A DNA stretch of 64,000 nucleotides from Piscinibacter sp. (GCA_017983795.1 JAGOAS010000001.1:1-64000); one strand, 5' to 3'; positions 27,885 to 36,355 are shown, numbered from the stretch's first letter. Notes: generated by a model not told the origin, from the sequence alone. A program made the numbers and translations.

Positions 27885-28856
27885 ATGCAGCGTCGACACC
27901 TGTTGGGCGCCACGGCCGCCGCGGCCACAACGCTGGCACTGCCGGCATTCGCACAAGCGTGGCCGGCGCGGCCCATCAAGCTGGTGGTGCCGTTCCCGCC
28001 CGGCAGCTCGCCCGACATCATCGGCCGCCTCGTCGCCGAGCCGCTCGCCGCGGCGCTCGGCCAGCCGGTGGTGGTCGACAACAAGCCGGGCGCGGGCGGC
28101 AACCTCGGCACCGGCATGGTGGCCAAGGCCGAGCCCGACGGCTATACGCTGCTCTTCACCATCCAGGGCCCGCTGGTCACCGCGCCCTTGCTGAGCAAGG
28201 CGCTGCCCTACGACCCGGCGCGCGAACTCGCGCCGGTCACGCTGGTGGCCACCTCGCCCAACCTGCTGGTGGTCGACCCCAAGCTGGGTGCGGACACGCT
28301 CGCCGATTTCGTGCGCGTCGCCAAGGCGCAGCGCGGCGCGCTCAACTACGGCAGCGTCGGCAACGGCAGCGCCGCGCATCTGGCGATGGAGCTCTTCAAG
28401 AGCCGCGCCGGCATCGATCTCGTGCACGTGCCCTACCAGGGCTTCCCGCAGGTGGTGAACGCCATCCTCGCCGGCCAGGTGCAGGCCGGCTTCATGGTGC
28501 CGGGCATCGCGATGGGCCAGGTGCGCGCCGGCAAGCTGCGCGGCCTGGCGGTCTCGACGCTGGGCCGCAGCAGCGTGCTGCCGGAGTTTGCGACGCTCGC
28601 CGAGCAGGGCTACCCGGGCTTCGAGGCGATCTCCTGGCAGGCGGTGCTCGCGCCGGCGAAGACGCCCGCGGCCATCATCGAGCGCGTCTCGCGCGAGCTG
28701 GTGCGCATCGTGCGCAGCGACGAGCTGCGCGCGAAGATGCTCTCCCAGTACTTCAGCGCCGCCGGCACCGCGCCGGCCGCGCTCGCCAACCTGATGGGCA
28801 GCGAGCGCGAGCGCTGGGCCAAGGTGATCGCGGCGGCCGGCGTCAAGCCGGAGTGA
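27885..28856 (+). CDS. Bug-family (tripartite tricarboxylate) periplasmic binding protein
   Basis: 323-residue solute receptor. The N-terminus MQRRHLLGATAAAATT is a likely Tat-type or Sec signal ending near AFAQA (about residue 25). Family motifs are IKLVVPFPPGSSPD, VVVDNKPGAGGNLG, VPYQGFPQVVNAILAGQVQ and the typical C-terminal helix. Bug receptors bind carboxylates or aromatic acids. No TctA/TctB-like permease is nearby, so the ligand and transporter are unknown; such orphan receptors are abundant in Burkholderiales. It follows gpsA by 15 bases and converges on trmL. Confidence 0.93.
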   Translation: MQRRHLLGATAAAATTLALPAFAQAWPARPIKLVVPFPPGSSPDIIGRLVAEPLAAALGQPVVVDNKPGAGGNLGTGMVAKAEPDGYTLLFTIQGPLVTAPLLSKALPYDPARELAPVTLVATSPNLLVVDPKLGADTLADFVRVAKAQRGALNYGSVGNGSAAHLAMELFKSRAGIDLVHVPYQGFPQVVNAILAGQVQAGFMVPGIAMGQVRAGKLRGLAVSTLGRSSVLPEFATLAEQGYPGFEAISWQAVLAPAKTPAAIIERVSRELVRIVRSDELRAKMLSQYFSAAGTAPAALANLMGSERERWAKVIAAAGVKPE

Positions 28857-28857
28857 A

Positions 28858-29340
28858 TCAGGCCAGCGGCTCGGCCGCGCCGGCGTAGCCGTTGCAGCGC
28901 CAGGCCTCGAACACCGCCACCGCCACCGCGTTGCTGAGGTTGAGGCTGCGCTGGCCGGCGCGCATCGGCAGGCGCAGGCGCTGCGCGGGCGCGAAGCCTT
29001 CGCGCACGGGCTCGGGCAGACCGGCGCTTTCCGAACCGAAGACCAGCCAGTCGCCGGCGCGCCAGTCGACCGCGGCGAAAGAACGTGTCGCGCGTGTCGT
29101 GAAGGCGAAGCAGCGTTCAGGCGCGGGCGTGCAGGCGGCGACGAAGGCTTGCCACGAGGCGTGGCGCTGCACGCTGGCGTACTCGTGATAGTCGAGCCCG
29201 GCGCGCAGCAGCAGCTTGTCGTCCATCGAGAAGCCGAGCGGCTCGATCAGGTGCAGCGCGCAGCCGGTATTGGCCGCGAGCCGGATCACGTTGCCGGTGT
29301 TGGGCGGGATCTCGGGGTGCACGAGCACGATGTTGAACAT
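28858..29340 (-). CDS. trmL: tRNA (cytidine(34)-2'-O)-methyltransferase
   Basis: 160-residue SPOUT-family methyltransferase that modifies the wobble base of certain leucine tRNAs. It starts MFNIVLVHPEIPPNTGNVIRL, which is diagnostic for TrmL/YibK, with LVFGSESAGLP and LPMRAGQRSLNLSNAVAV forming the knotted SAM site. The start is the ATG at 29340; comF ends 25 bases upstream on the same strand, so the two are likely co-transcribed. Confidence 0.95.
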   Translation of the reverse strand: MFNIVLVHPEIPPNTGNVIRLAANTGCALHLIEPLGFSMDDKLLLRAGLDYHEYASVQRHASWQAFVAACTPAPERCFAFTTRATRSFAAVDWRAGDWLVFGSESAGLPEPVREGFAPAQRLRLPMRAGQRSLNLSNAVAVAVFEAWRCNGYAGAAEPLA

Positions 29341-29365
29341 GGTGCTTGCATTGTCGGCGACTCAC

Positions 29366-30055
29366 TCAGGCCGAGCCCGGCGCCGGCGTGCGCGCCAGCA
29401 CCCACAGATGCACCGAAGCCGCCCCAGCCGCGAGCAGCGTGCGCGCCATCTCGGCGGCGGTGGCGCCGGTGGTGAGCACGTCGTCGACCAGCGCGATGCG
29501 CCGGCCCTCGATTTCGCGTCGGCGCAGCGGCTCGACCGCGAAGGCGCCGCGCACGTTGGCCGCGCGGCGATCGGGCGGCAGCTCGAGCTGGTGCGGCGTG
29601 TCGCGGATGCGCAGCAGCAGGCGCGCCTCGGCCCTTACGCCGAGGCGCCGCGCGATCTCCCACGACTGGTTGAAGCCGCGCTCGCGCAAGCGCGCCTCGC
29701 TGAGCGGCGCGGGCAGGGCGAGGTCGGGTGAAGGCTCGTCGCGCAGCGCTTCGCGCAGCAGCTGCGCGAACAGCGTGGCGAGTTCGGGCTGCGCGCGGAA
29801 CTTGAAGCGCCGGATCAAACCGTCCCAGGGCGCGGCGTAGTCGAGTGCGGTGATCGTGCGCTCGAAGGGCGGCGGGTCCGTGCTGCAGGCGCCGCACAGG
29901 CGCTGAGTGGCAGGCAGCGCGATCGCGCAGCGCGTGCAGCGCGGCCGCGTCGGCGCCGCCTCGCCACGGCAGCGCGTGCACAAGGCGCCGCGGCCCCAGT
30001 CGCCGCAGAGGCTGCAAAGGCCGGGCAGGGCAGCGAACGGCGAGGCGATGGGCAC
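29366..30055 (-). CDS. comF: ComF family protein (amidophosphoribosyltransferase-like)
   Basis: 229 residues from the GTG at 30055. An N-terminal double zinc-finger region carries the cysteines CSLCG, CTRC, CTRC and CGAC. The C-terminal half is a PRTase fold with ALPAPLSEARLRERGFNQS and the PRPP loop VALVDDVLTTGATAAE. ComF is linked to DNA uptake and recycling in competent bacteria, but its reaction is not settled. An ATG at 30079 also opens the frame, but it lies upstream of the only -10-like hexamer and overlaps the bioC start, so I prefer the GTG. Confidence 0.88.
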   Translation of the reverse strand: MPIASPFAALPGLCSLCGDWGRGALCTRCRGEAAPTRPRCTRCAIALPATQRLCGACSTDPPPFERTITALDYAAPWDGLIRRFKFRAQPELATLFAQLLREALRDEPSPDLALPAPLSEARLRERGFNQSWEIARRLGVRAEARLLLRIRDTPHQLELPPDRRAANVRGAFAVEPLRRREIEGRRIALVDDVLTTGATAAEMARTLLAAGAASVHLWVLARTPAPGSA

Positions 30056-30061
30056 CGGCTC

Positions 30062-30069
30062 AATATACT
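30062..30069. promoter_or_regulatory. overlapping divergent -10 cores between comF and bioC-like gene
   Basis: AATATACT contains TATACT on the plus strand (30064-30069) and TATATT on the minus strand (complement of 30062-30067). The bioC-like ATG is 8 bases after the first and the comF GTG is 6 bases after the second. No -35 is evident. The spacing implies that both mRNAs start at or very near the initiation codon. Confidence 0.4.
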
Positions 30070-30077
30070 GCCCGCCC

Positions 30078-31001
30078 ATGAGCGAGCCGCCTGCCCCCGA
30101 CACCACTGCACGCGGGCTCGATCCGCGTGCGGTGCAGGCGAGCTTGCGCCGACTCGCCCGAGCCGACGAACCGCCCTGGCTGCATCGCGAAGTCGCACGC
30201 CGCATGGCCGAGCGGCTGGCGATCATCCGCGCGCAACCCGCGCAGCTGCTCGACTGGTGGGGCTGGCTCGGCGCCGGCAGCGAGCTGCTGGCGCAGGCCT
30301 ACCCGCAGGCGCAGCGCGTGCTGGTGGAGCCGACCGAGGCGCTGAAGTTGCGCAGCGAGGCGGCACTGGCGCGGCCCTGGTGGTCGCCCAAGCGCTGGCA
30401 ATCGAACGCGCCGCGCGTGATGCTCGAGAGCGACGAGCTGCCGCAGGGCGCGCAGCTGGTCTGGGCCAACATGATGCTGCACGCGGTGGCCGACCCGCCG
30501 GCGCTGTTCGCGCGCTGGCAGCGCGCGCTCGCGGTCGACGGCTTCGTGATGTTCTCCTGCCTCGGCCCGGGCACGCTGCGCGAACTGCGCGCCCTTTACG
30601 AGCGCCTCGGCTGGGGCGCGGCCACGCCCAACTTCATCGACATGCACGACCTCGGCGACATGCTCGTGCACGCGGGCTTCGCCGATCCGGTGATGGACCA
30701 GGAGGTGCTCACGCTGCAATGGCGTGACGCCGACGCGCTGCTCGCCGAGCTGCGCGGCCTCGGCGCCAATGCTTCGCCTGCGCGCTTTCCCGGTTGCAGA
30801 ACGCCGCGCTGGCGCGAACACTTGCGTCGCGAGCTCGGGCGTCTTGGTCAAGATCAAGGCCGCATCAGCCTGAGCTTCGAAGTGGCCTACGGCCACGCCT
30901 TCCACGCCGCGCCCAAAGCGCCCGTCTCGCAGGAGACGCAGGTGCCGCTGAGCGACATGCGCGCGTTGATACGGAGTCGAAATCCCAAATCGGTGCGGTA
31001 G
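30078..31001 (+). CDS. BioC-like SAM-dependent methyltransferase
   Basis: 307-residue methyltransferase of the type usually annotated BioC in this order (malonyl-ACP O-methyltransferase, which starts pimelate synthesis for biotin). SCLGPGTLRELR near residue 156 resembles the FSTFGPDTLxEL motif of BioC, and NFIDMHDLGDML follows. The usual SAM motif I (glycine-rich) is poorly kept, reading LLDWWGWLGAGSELL at about residue 56. No bio genes are adjacent. It may act on another substrate. It begins directly after a TATACT hexamer. Confidence 0.75.
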   Translation: MSEPPAPDTTARGLDPRAVQASLRRLARADEPPWLHREVARRMAERLAIIRAQPAQLLDWWGWLGAGSELLAQAYPQAQRVLVEPTEALKLRSEAALARPWWSPKRWQSNAPRVMLESDELPQGAQLVWANMMLHAVADPPALFARWQRALAVDGFVMFSCLGPGTLRELRALYERLGWGAATPNFIDMHDLGDMLVHAGFADPVMDQEVLTLQWRDADALLAELRGLGANASPARFPGCRTPRWREHLRRELGRLGQDQGRISLSFEVAYGHAFHAAPKAPVSQETQVPLSDMRALIRSRNPKSVR

Positions 31002-31023
31002 ACTCTTGCAGTGGATCAAAGAA

Positions 31024-31038
31024 ACATCGAATCGATGT
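31024..31038. repeat. perfect inverted repeat in the coxB upstream region
   Basis: ACATCGA and TCGATGT flank a single A, a 7-base perfect palindrome. It lies in the 232-base gap between the bioC-like gene and coxB, 195 bases before the coxB ATG. The rest of the gap shows no gene and no clear sigma70 promoter. It is a candidate operator for the cox operon; the length and symmetry suit a dimeric regulator, but I cannot name one. Confidence 0.4.
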
Positions 31039-31233
31039 GCTTTGTGAAATCGCTGTAAGCAGTACGTCAGCAGGGAATGCCGCGCGGCTCGACGCCGCGC
31101 CGCAAGCTGGCGACGAAGCCCGGGTCGGGCTTCCACGAGAGGGACTGGGCAGTATCTCGCTCGCGCCACCGGGAACGTCATGGCGGCGCGGCGGTGGCGC
31201 GGCTCGAGCGGTATCAATACTGAAGTGAGAACG

Positions 31234-32409
31234 ATGAAGACGATCAAATCACTCCGCGCGACGCTGGCGCGCATCGCCGTCACGGCGGGTGCAACGCTGG
31301 CCGCTCAGGCGGCTCTGGCCGTCAACAGCCTGCCGGGCGGTCCGGCCGTCAACCAGCTCGACCTGCACCCGCCGGTGACCAAGATCGCCGCCGAACAGCA
31401 GTGGCTGCACTGGTTCATGCTGGTGATCTGCACGGTGATCTTCATCGGCGTGTTCGGGGTGATGTTCTATTCGATCATCAAGCACCGCAAGAGCCGCGGC
31501 CACCAGGCCGCCAACTTCCACGAGAGCACCACGGTCGAGATCGTCTGGACCATCGTGCCGCTGCTGATCGTGATCGGCATGGCGCTGCCGGCCACCAAGG
31601 TGGTGGTGGCGATGAAGGACACCAGCGCCGCCGACCTCACCATCAAGGCCACCGGCTACCAGTGGAAGTGGGGCTACGACTACCTGAAGGGCGAGGGCGA
31701 GGGCATCGCCTTCCTCTCCACGCTCGACGTCACGCACCGCGAGATGTCCAACAGCGGCAAGCCGCCGGCCACCGACGACTACCTGCTCAAGGTCGACAAC
31801 CCGCTGGTGGTGCCGGTCGACACCAAGGTGCGCGTCATCACCACCGCCAACGACGTGATCCACGCCTGGATGGTGCCGGCCTTCGGCGTCAAGCAGGACG
31901 CCATCCCCGGCTTCGTGCGCGACACCTGGTTCCGCGCCGAGAAGACCGGCGACTTCTACGGCCAGTGCGCCGAGCTGTGCGGCAAGGAGCACGCCTACAT
32001 GCCGATCCACGTGAAGGTGCTGTCCAAGGCGGACTACAGCCAGTGGGTCGACGGCGAGAAGAAGAAGATGGCCGCCGCGGCCGACGATCCGGCCAAGGTC
32101 TGGAAGCTCGAAGACCTGGTCGCGCGCGGCGAGAAGGTCTATGCCGCCAACTGTGCCGCCTGCCACCAGCCCAACGGCAAGGGCGCCGGCCCGATCAAGC
32201 CGCTGGACGGCTCGCCGGTGGTGCTCGATGCCGACAGGCTCAAGCAGGTCGGCGTGGTGCTCCACGGCCAGAACAACGGCACGATGCCGTCGTGGAAGCA
32301 GCTCTCGGACACCGAGATCGCCGCGGTCGTCACGTTCACGAAGAACAACTGGTCGAACAAGACCGGCCAGCTGGTGCAGCCGGCCGACGTGCTCGCCGCC
32401 CGCAAGTAA
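31234..32409 (+). CDS. coxB: cytochrome c oxidase subunit II with fused C-terminal cytochrome c domain
   Basis: 391-residue CuA subunit of an aa3/caa3-type oxidase. Signal peptide 1-30 is followed by two TM helices (about 50-75 and 95-115) and the CuA domain. CuA ligands are visible: H210 (VIHAWMVP), C245 and C249 (QCAELC), H253 and M256. A haem c domain follows, with C307-A-A-C310-H311 and the C-terminal Met region TMPSWK. Such a fusion lets subunit II accept electrons from soluble or membrane cytochrome c. The ATG was chosen over an upstream frame start because it gives a proper signal peptide. It heads the cox operon. Confidence 0.95.
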   Translation: MKTIKSLRATLARIAVTAGATLAAQAALAVNSLPGGPAVNQLDLHPPVTKIAAEQQWLHWFMLVICTVIFIGVFGVMFYSIIKHRKSRGHQAANFHESTTVEIVWTIVPLLIVIGMALPATKVVVAMKDTSAADLTIKATGYQWKWGYDYLKGEGEGIAFLSTLDVTHREMSNSGKPPATDDYLLKVDNPLVVPVDTKVRVITTANDVIHAWMVPAFGVKQDAIPGFVRDTWFRAEKTGDFYGQCAELCGKEHAYMPIHVKVLSKADYSQWVDGEKKKMAAAADDPAKVWKLEDLVARGEKVYAANCAACHQPNGKGAGPIKPLDGSPVVLDADRLKQVGVVLHGQNNGTMPSWKQLSDTEIAAVVTFTKNNWSNKTGQLVQPADVLAARK

Positions 32410-32433
32410 TCCGCCGAATTCCAAGGAAACGTC

Positions 32434-34059
32434 ATGAGCGCTGTTCTCGATCAACACGGCGGCCACGCCCACGATCACGACCACGATCACCACGCGCCGC
32501 ACGGCTGGCGCCGCTGGCTCTACGCGACCAACCACAAGGACATCGGCACGATGTACCTGCTGTTCGCGTTCGCCATGCTGATGGTCGGCGGCACGCTCGC
32601 GCTGCTGATCCGCGCCGAGCTGTTCCAGCCGGGCCTGCAGATCGTCAACCCGCAGCTGTTCAACCAGCTGACCACCATGCACGGCCTGATCATGGTGTTC
32701 GGCGCGATCATGCCGGCCTTCGTCGGCTTCGCGAACTGGATGATCCCGCTGCAGATCGGCGCGGCGGACATGGCCTTCGCGCGCATGAACAACCTGAGCT
32801 TCTGGCTGCTGATTCCGGCCGGCCTGATGCTGGTCGGCTCCTTCTTCATGCCCGGCGGCGCGCCGGCCGCGGGCTGGACGCTCTACGCGCCGCTGACGCT
32901 GCAGATGGGCCCGAGCATGGACGCCGGCATCTTCGCGATGCACATCATGGGCGCCAGCTCCATCATGGGCTCGATCAACATCATCGTCACCATCCTGAAC
33001 ATGCGCGCCCCGCGCATGACGCTGATGAAGATGCCGCTGTTCTGCTGGACCTGGCTGATCACCGCCTACCTGCTGATCGCGGTGATGCCGGTGCTGGCCG
33101 GCGCCATCACGATGACGCTGACCGACCGCCACTTCGGCACGCACTTCTTCAACCCCGCGGGCGGCGGCGACCCGGTGATGTACCAGCACATCTTCTGGTT
33201 CTTCGGGCACCCCGAGGTCTACATCATGATCCTGCCGGCCTTCGGCATCATCAGCGCGATCATCCCGGCCTTCGCCCGCAAGCCGCTGTTCGGCTACACC
33301 TCGATGGTGTACGCCACCGCCTCGATCGCGATCCTGTCGTTCATCGTCTGGGCGCACCACATGTTCACCACCGGCATGCCGGTGACGGGCCAGCTGTTCT
33401 TCATGTACGCGACCATGCTGATCGCGGTGCCCACCGGCGTGAAGGTCTTCAACTGGGTGGCCACGATGTGGCGCGGCTCGATGAGCTTCGAGACCCCGAT
33501 GCTGTGGGCCGTGGGCTTCATCTTCGTCTTCACGATGGGCGGCTTCACCGGCCTGATCTGCGCGATGGCGCCGATCGACATCCAGATCCAGGACACCTAC
33601 TACGTCGTCGCGCACTTCCACTACGTGCTGGTGGCCGGCTCGCTGTTCGCGCTGTTCGCGGGCGTCTACTACTGGGGCCCGAAGTGGACCGGCGTGATGT
33701 ACTCCGAGACGCGCGGCAAGATCCACTTCTGGGGCTCGCTGATCTTCTTCAACGTCACCTTCTTCCCGATGCACTTCCTCGGGCTGGCCGGCATGCCGCG
33801 TCGTTATGCCGACTACCCGATGCAGTTCGCCGACTTCAACATGGTCGCCTCGATCGGCGCCTTCGGCTTCGGCTTCATGCAGGTGTATTTCTTCCTCGCG
33901 GTGGTGCTGCCGATGATGCGCGGCCAGGGCGCCAAGGCGCCGCAGAAGCCCTGGGAAGGCGCCGAGGGCCTGGAGTGGGAAGTGCCGTCGCCGGCGCCCT
34001 TCCACACCTTCGAGACGCCGCCGCTGCTGAACCCGTCGGCCACCAAGGTGATGGGCTGA
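32434..34059 (+). CDS. coxA: cytochrome c oxidase subunit I
   Basis: 541-residue catalytic subunit with twelve predicted TM helices that holds haem a and the haem a3-CuB centre. Diagnostic motifs are [12 protein letters not shown] near the N-terminus, FFGHPEVYI (CuB His and the Tyr crosslink), the later His-His region [10 protein letters not shown], and [11 protein letters not shown] with haem ligands. The N-terminus has an unusual His/Asp-rich stretch (residues 9-22), which may bind copper before insertion. It follows coxB by 24 bases. Confidence 0.97.
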   Translation: MSAVLDQHGGHAHDHDHDHHAPHGWRRWLYATNHKDIGTMYLLFAFAMLMVGGTLALLIRAELFQPGLQIVNPQLFNQLTTMHGLIMVFGAIMPAFVGFANWMIPLQIGAADMAFARMNNLSFWLLIPAGLMLVGSFFMPGGAPAAGWTLYAPLTLQMGPSMDAGIFAMHIMGASSIMGSINIIVTILNMRAPRMTLMKMPLFCWTWLITAYLLIAVMPVLAGAITMTLTDRHFGTHFFNPAGGGDPVMYQHIFWFFGHPEVYIMILPAFGIISAIIPAFARKPLFGYTSMVYATASIAILSFIVWAHHMFTTGMPVTGQLFFMYATMLIAVPTGVKVFNWVATMWRGSMSFETPMLWAVGFIFVFTMGGFTGLICAMAPIDIQIQDTYYVVAHFHYVLVAGSLFALFAGVYYWGPKWTGVMYSETRGKIHFWGSLIFFNVTFFPMHFLGLAGMPRRYADYPMQFADFNMVASIGAFGFGFMQVYFFLAVVLPMMRGQGAKAPQKPWEGAEGLEWEVPSPAPFHTFETPPLLNPSATKVMG

Positions 34060-34123
34060 GCGTCATGCGATACCCTGTTTCAACCATCTTGCGGCGGGCC
34101 GAGCGCCGGGCCGCTCCCAAGCC

Positions 34124-34150
34124 GGCCCGCATCCCCTCGGGGGATCGGCC
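34124..34150 (+). repeat. REP-like hairpin between coxA and the small assembly-protein gene
   Basis: ATCCCC (34131-34136) and GGGGAT (34140-34145) form a 6-base stem around TCG, extended by outer GGCC arms (34124-34127 and 34147-34150). The whole 34060-34177 spacer is G/C-rich and palindromic in style, like the intergenic palindromes found in Burkholderiales genomes. It contains an ATG-initiated 38-codon frame (34065-34181) that overlaps the next start by ATGA, but I regard that as doubtful. Confidence 0.5.
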
Positions 34151-34177
34151 GACGTACTCGGCGGCCGAGGGGCTGTC

Positions 34178-34294
34178 ATGAGCACGCAAGAGCAGCAGAA
34201 GAAGGCCAATGTGCGCCTGGCGCTGATCCTGGCGTCGGTGGCGGTGGCCCTGTTCATCGGCTTCGTCGCCAAGACGGCGCTGTTCGGCCTCTGA
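34178..34294 (+). CDS. cytochrome oxidase small assembly protein (38 residues)
   Basis: Starts MSTQEQQKKANVRL, followed by one TM helix of about 18 residues and a short tail ending AKTALFGL. Tiny single-span proteins in this position, between coxA and ctaG, are found across Burkholderiales and are annotated as cytochrome oxidase small assembly proteins. The exact role is not known. Its stop lies 16 bases before ctaG. Confidence 0.8.
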   Translation: MSTQEQQKKANVRLALILASVAVALFIGFVAKTALFGL

Positions 34295-34310
34295 CCAGCC
34301 GCGCCGAAGC

Positions 34311-34898
34311 ATGAGCCAGCGCCCGCACGACACCGACCCGGCCCTGCGCAGCGACAACCTGCGCATGGTCGGCAAGCTCGTCGTCATCGCCGCGCTGATG
34401 TTCGGCTTCGGCTACGCGCTCGTGCCGATGTACCGCGCCATCTGCACGGCGCTGGGCATCAACGTGCTGTCGGTGGCCGAGCGCAAGGTGCCGGGCAATG
34501 CGCCGGCCGGCGTCAACACGCAGGTCGACACGAGCCGCGTGATCACCGTGGAGTTCGATGCCAACGCGCGCGGGCCCTGGGAGTTCAAGCCGGCGCGGCG
34601 CTCGGTCGACGTGCACCCCGGCGAGATGGCCACGGTGATGTACGAGTTCCGGAACGTGCAGGACCGCACCATGTCCGCCCAGGCGATCCCGAGCTACGCG
34701 CCGCGCCAGGCGATGGCGCACTTCAACAAGCTCGAGTGCTTCTGCTTCAACGAATACACACTCAAGCCGGGCGAGAGCAAGCAGTGGCCGGTGGTCTTCG
34801 TGATCGACCCCAAGCTGCCGCGCGACGTTCGCACCATCACGCTCTCGTACACCTTCTTCGAGGTGGGCGGCAAGACGCCTGCGGAGCCGAGCACATGA
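34311..34898 (+). CDS. ctaG: cytochrome c oxidase assembly protein CtaG/Cox11
   Basis: 195-residue membrane-anchored copper chaperone that delivers copper to the CuB site of CoxA. It has one TM helix (about 22-42) and a periplasmic immunoglobulin-like domain. The copper-binding motif C143-F-C145-F is intact (KLECFCFNE), with ARGPWEFKP and the C-terminal TLSYTFFEV typical of the family. It overlaps the next gene (DUF2970) by ATGA. Confidence 0.95.
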   Translation: MSQRPHDTDPALRSDNLRMVGKLVVIAALMFGFGYALVPMYRAICTALGINVLSVAERKVPGNAPAGVNTQVDTSRVITVEFDANARGPWEFKPARRSVDVHPGEMATVMYEFRNVQDRTMSAQAIPSYAPRQAMAHFNKLECFCFNEYTLKPGESKQWPVVFVIDPKLPRDVRTITLSYTFFEVGGKTPAEPST

Positions 34899-35125
34899 GC
34901 GACGGCCTGAAGGACGCGGTGCAGCGCAAGGGCTCGTTCGTGCAGACGATGCGCGCGGTGGCGTGGTCGTTCTTCGGCGTGCGCAAGTCGCGCGACTACG
35001 AGCACGACGTCGCGCAGCTCAACCCGGTGCACGTGGTCATCGCCGGCGTGATCGGCGCGATCGTCTTCATCGGCGTGCTGGTGCTGATCGTCAACTGGAT
35101 CATCGCCAGCGGCGTGGCGAAATGA
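34895..35125 (+). CDS. DUF2970 membrane protein
   Basis: 76-residue protein. A basic N-terminal half (SFVQTMRAVAWSFFGVRKS) is followed by HVVIAGVIGAIVFIGVLVLI, a single TM helix at about 48-70. It belongs to the DUF2970 family, found in proteobacterial cox operons between ctaG and coxC. The function is unknown. The ATGA overlap with ctaG and the short gap to coxC show that it is part of the operon. Confidence 0.88.
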   Translation: MSDGLKDAVQRKGSFVQTMRAVAWSFFGVRKSRDYEHDVAQLNPVHVVIAGVIGAIVFIGVLVLIVNWIIASGVAK

Positions 35126-35157
35126 GAACTGAAGAATCGGATTCCTGAGGAGAACCC

Positions 35158-36042
35158 ATGTCGGCAACGACTCAACACGGGCAGACGCCCTACTACTTCA
35201 TCCCGGCGCCCTCGCGCTTCCCGGTGCTCACCGCCACCGGCCTGTTCTTCGTCATCCTCGGCGCGGCGCAGTGGGTGAACGGCCACGGCTGGGGCGCCTG
35301 GGTCACGCTGTTCGGCTTCCTGATGTGGGCCTTCATTCTGCAGGGCTGGTTCCGCCAGGCCATCGCCGAGAGCGAGGGCGGGCTGTACGGCAGCCGCGTC
35401 GACGTCTCGTTCCGCTGGAGCATGAGCTGGTTCATCTTCTCGGAGGTGATGTTCTTCGCCGCCTTCTTCGGCGCGCTCTACTGGACGCGCCTGCATGCGC
35501 TGCCCAACCTCGGCAGCCTGGAGAACGCGCTGCTGTGGCCCGACTTCAAGGCCGTGTGGCCGAGCACGGCGCCGGGCAACACCGGCTCGCCGGCCGGCAT
35601 CGTCGAGCCTTTCCAGACCATCGGCCCGTGGCCGCTGCCCACCGTCAACACGCTGCTGCTGCTGACCTCTGGCGTGACGCTGACCATCGCGCACCACGCG
35701 CTGCTCGCGGGCAAGCGCGGCAAGACGATCGCCTGGATGTGGATCACCGTGCTGCTGGGCGCGACCTTCCTGTGCGTGCAGGGCTACGAGTACGCGCACG
35801 CCTACCGCGACCTGAACCTCAAGCTCAGCTCCGGCGCGTTCGGCTCGACCTTCTTCATGCTGACCGGCTTCCACGGCTTCCACGTGTTCGTCGGCATGCT
35901 GATGCTGCTGTTCATCACGCTGCGCCTGATGAAGGGCCACTTCACGCCGCAGCGCCACTTCGGCTTCGAGGGTGCCGCGTGGTACTGGCACTTCGTCGAC
36001 GTGGTCTGGCTGGGCCTGTATATCGTGGTGTACTGGGCCTGA
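35158..36042 (+). CDS. coxC: cytochrome c oxidase subunit III
   Basis: 294-residue integral membrane subunit with seven predicted TM helices. Conserved elements are FRWSMSWFIFSEVMFFAAFF, GYEYAHAY, LTGFHGFHVFVG and WYWHFVDVVWLGLY at the C-terminus. Subunit III stabilises proton uptake and turnover of the oxidase. AGGAGA precedes the ATG by 5 bases. A strong hairpin terminator follows 24 bases after the stop. Confidence 0.97.
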   Translation: MSATTQHGQTPYYFIPAPSRFPVLTATGLFFVILGAAQWVNGHGWGAWVTLFGFLMWAFILQGWFRQAIAESEGGLYGSRVDVSFRWSMSWFIFSEVMFFAAFFGALYWTRLHALPNLGSLENALLWPDFKAVWPSTAPGNTGSPAGIVEPFQTIGPWPLPTVNTLLLLTSGVTLTIAHHALLAGKRGKTIAWMWITVLLGATFLCVQGYEYAHAYRDLNLKLSSGAFGSTFFMLTGFHGFHVFVGMLMLLFITLRLMKGHFTPQRHFGFEGAAWYWHFVDVVWLGLYIVVYWA

Positions 36043-36066
36043 CGTCGCGCCCGTCGCCCAGCGAAG

Positions 36067-36089
36067 AACGCCGCGCAAGCGGCGTTTTT
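36067..36089 (+). terminator. rho-independent terminator after coxC
   Basis: AACGCCGC and GCGGCGTT pair as a perfect 8-base stem around the loop GCAA, followed by three further T bases (a run of five T at 36085-36089). It ends the coxB-coxC transcript and lies between coxC and the oppositely oriented twin-TM gene, so it may terminate the latter as well. Confidence 0.85.
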
Positions 36090-36091
36090 CG

Positions 36092-36313
36092 TTAGGGACC
36101 GACCGGAATGCCCTTAGGCTGGATCCAGCCCATGTACCAGGACAGCATGACGAAGGCGAACAGCGCCACCGAGATCGCCACGCGCACGGCGAGCGCGCGC
36201 ATCATGCTGCCCGATCGGGGCTTGCCGTCACGACCCTCGCGCAGCATGAATACGCCGGCCGACGCGAGTGCGCCCAGGATGCCGACGAAGGCGAGCGCCA
36301 TCAGGATCTTCAT
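36092..36313 (-). CDS. twin transmembrane protein (DUF2909-like)
   Basis: 73 residues with two TM helices (about 4-22 and 42-62) joined by a basic loop (REGRDGKPRSGS). The pattern MALAFVGILGALASAG and the ending WYMGWIQP fit the small twin-TM proteins encoded between coxC and surf1 in many Burkholderiales. It is on the opposite strand to its neighbours and converges on the coxC terminator. The role is unknown; a link to oxidase assembly is inferred from position only. Confidence 0.8.
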   Translation of the reverse strand: MKILMALAFVGILGALASAGVFMLREGRDGKPRSGSMMRALAVRVAISVALFAFVMLSWYMGWIQPKGIPVGP

Positions 36314-36355
36314 GCGCCAAGATTATCCGCCTGCACCGAATGCCACGAGGGCTGC

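Noticed and set aside
34065..34181. 38-codon frame between coxA and the small assembly gene as a real gene
   Set aside because: No Shine-Dalgarno sequence, a basic composition without a TM segment, and coincidence with a palindromic repeat. Kept as an open question in the findings, not as a gene.
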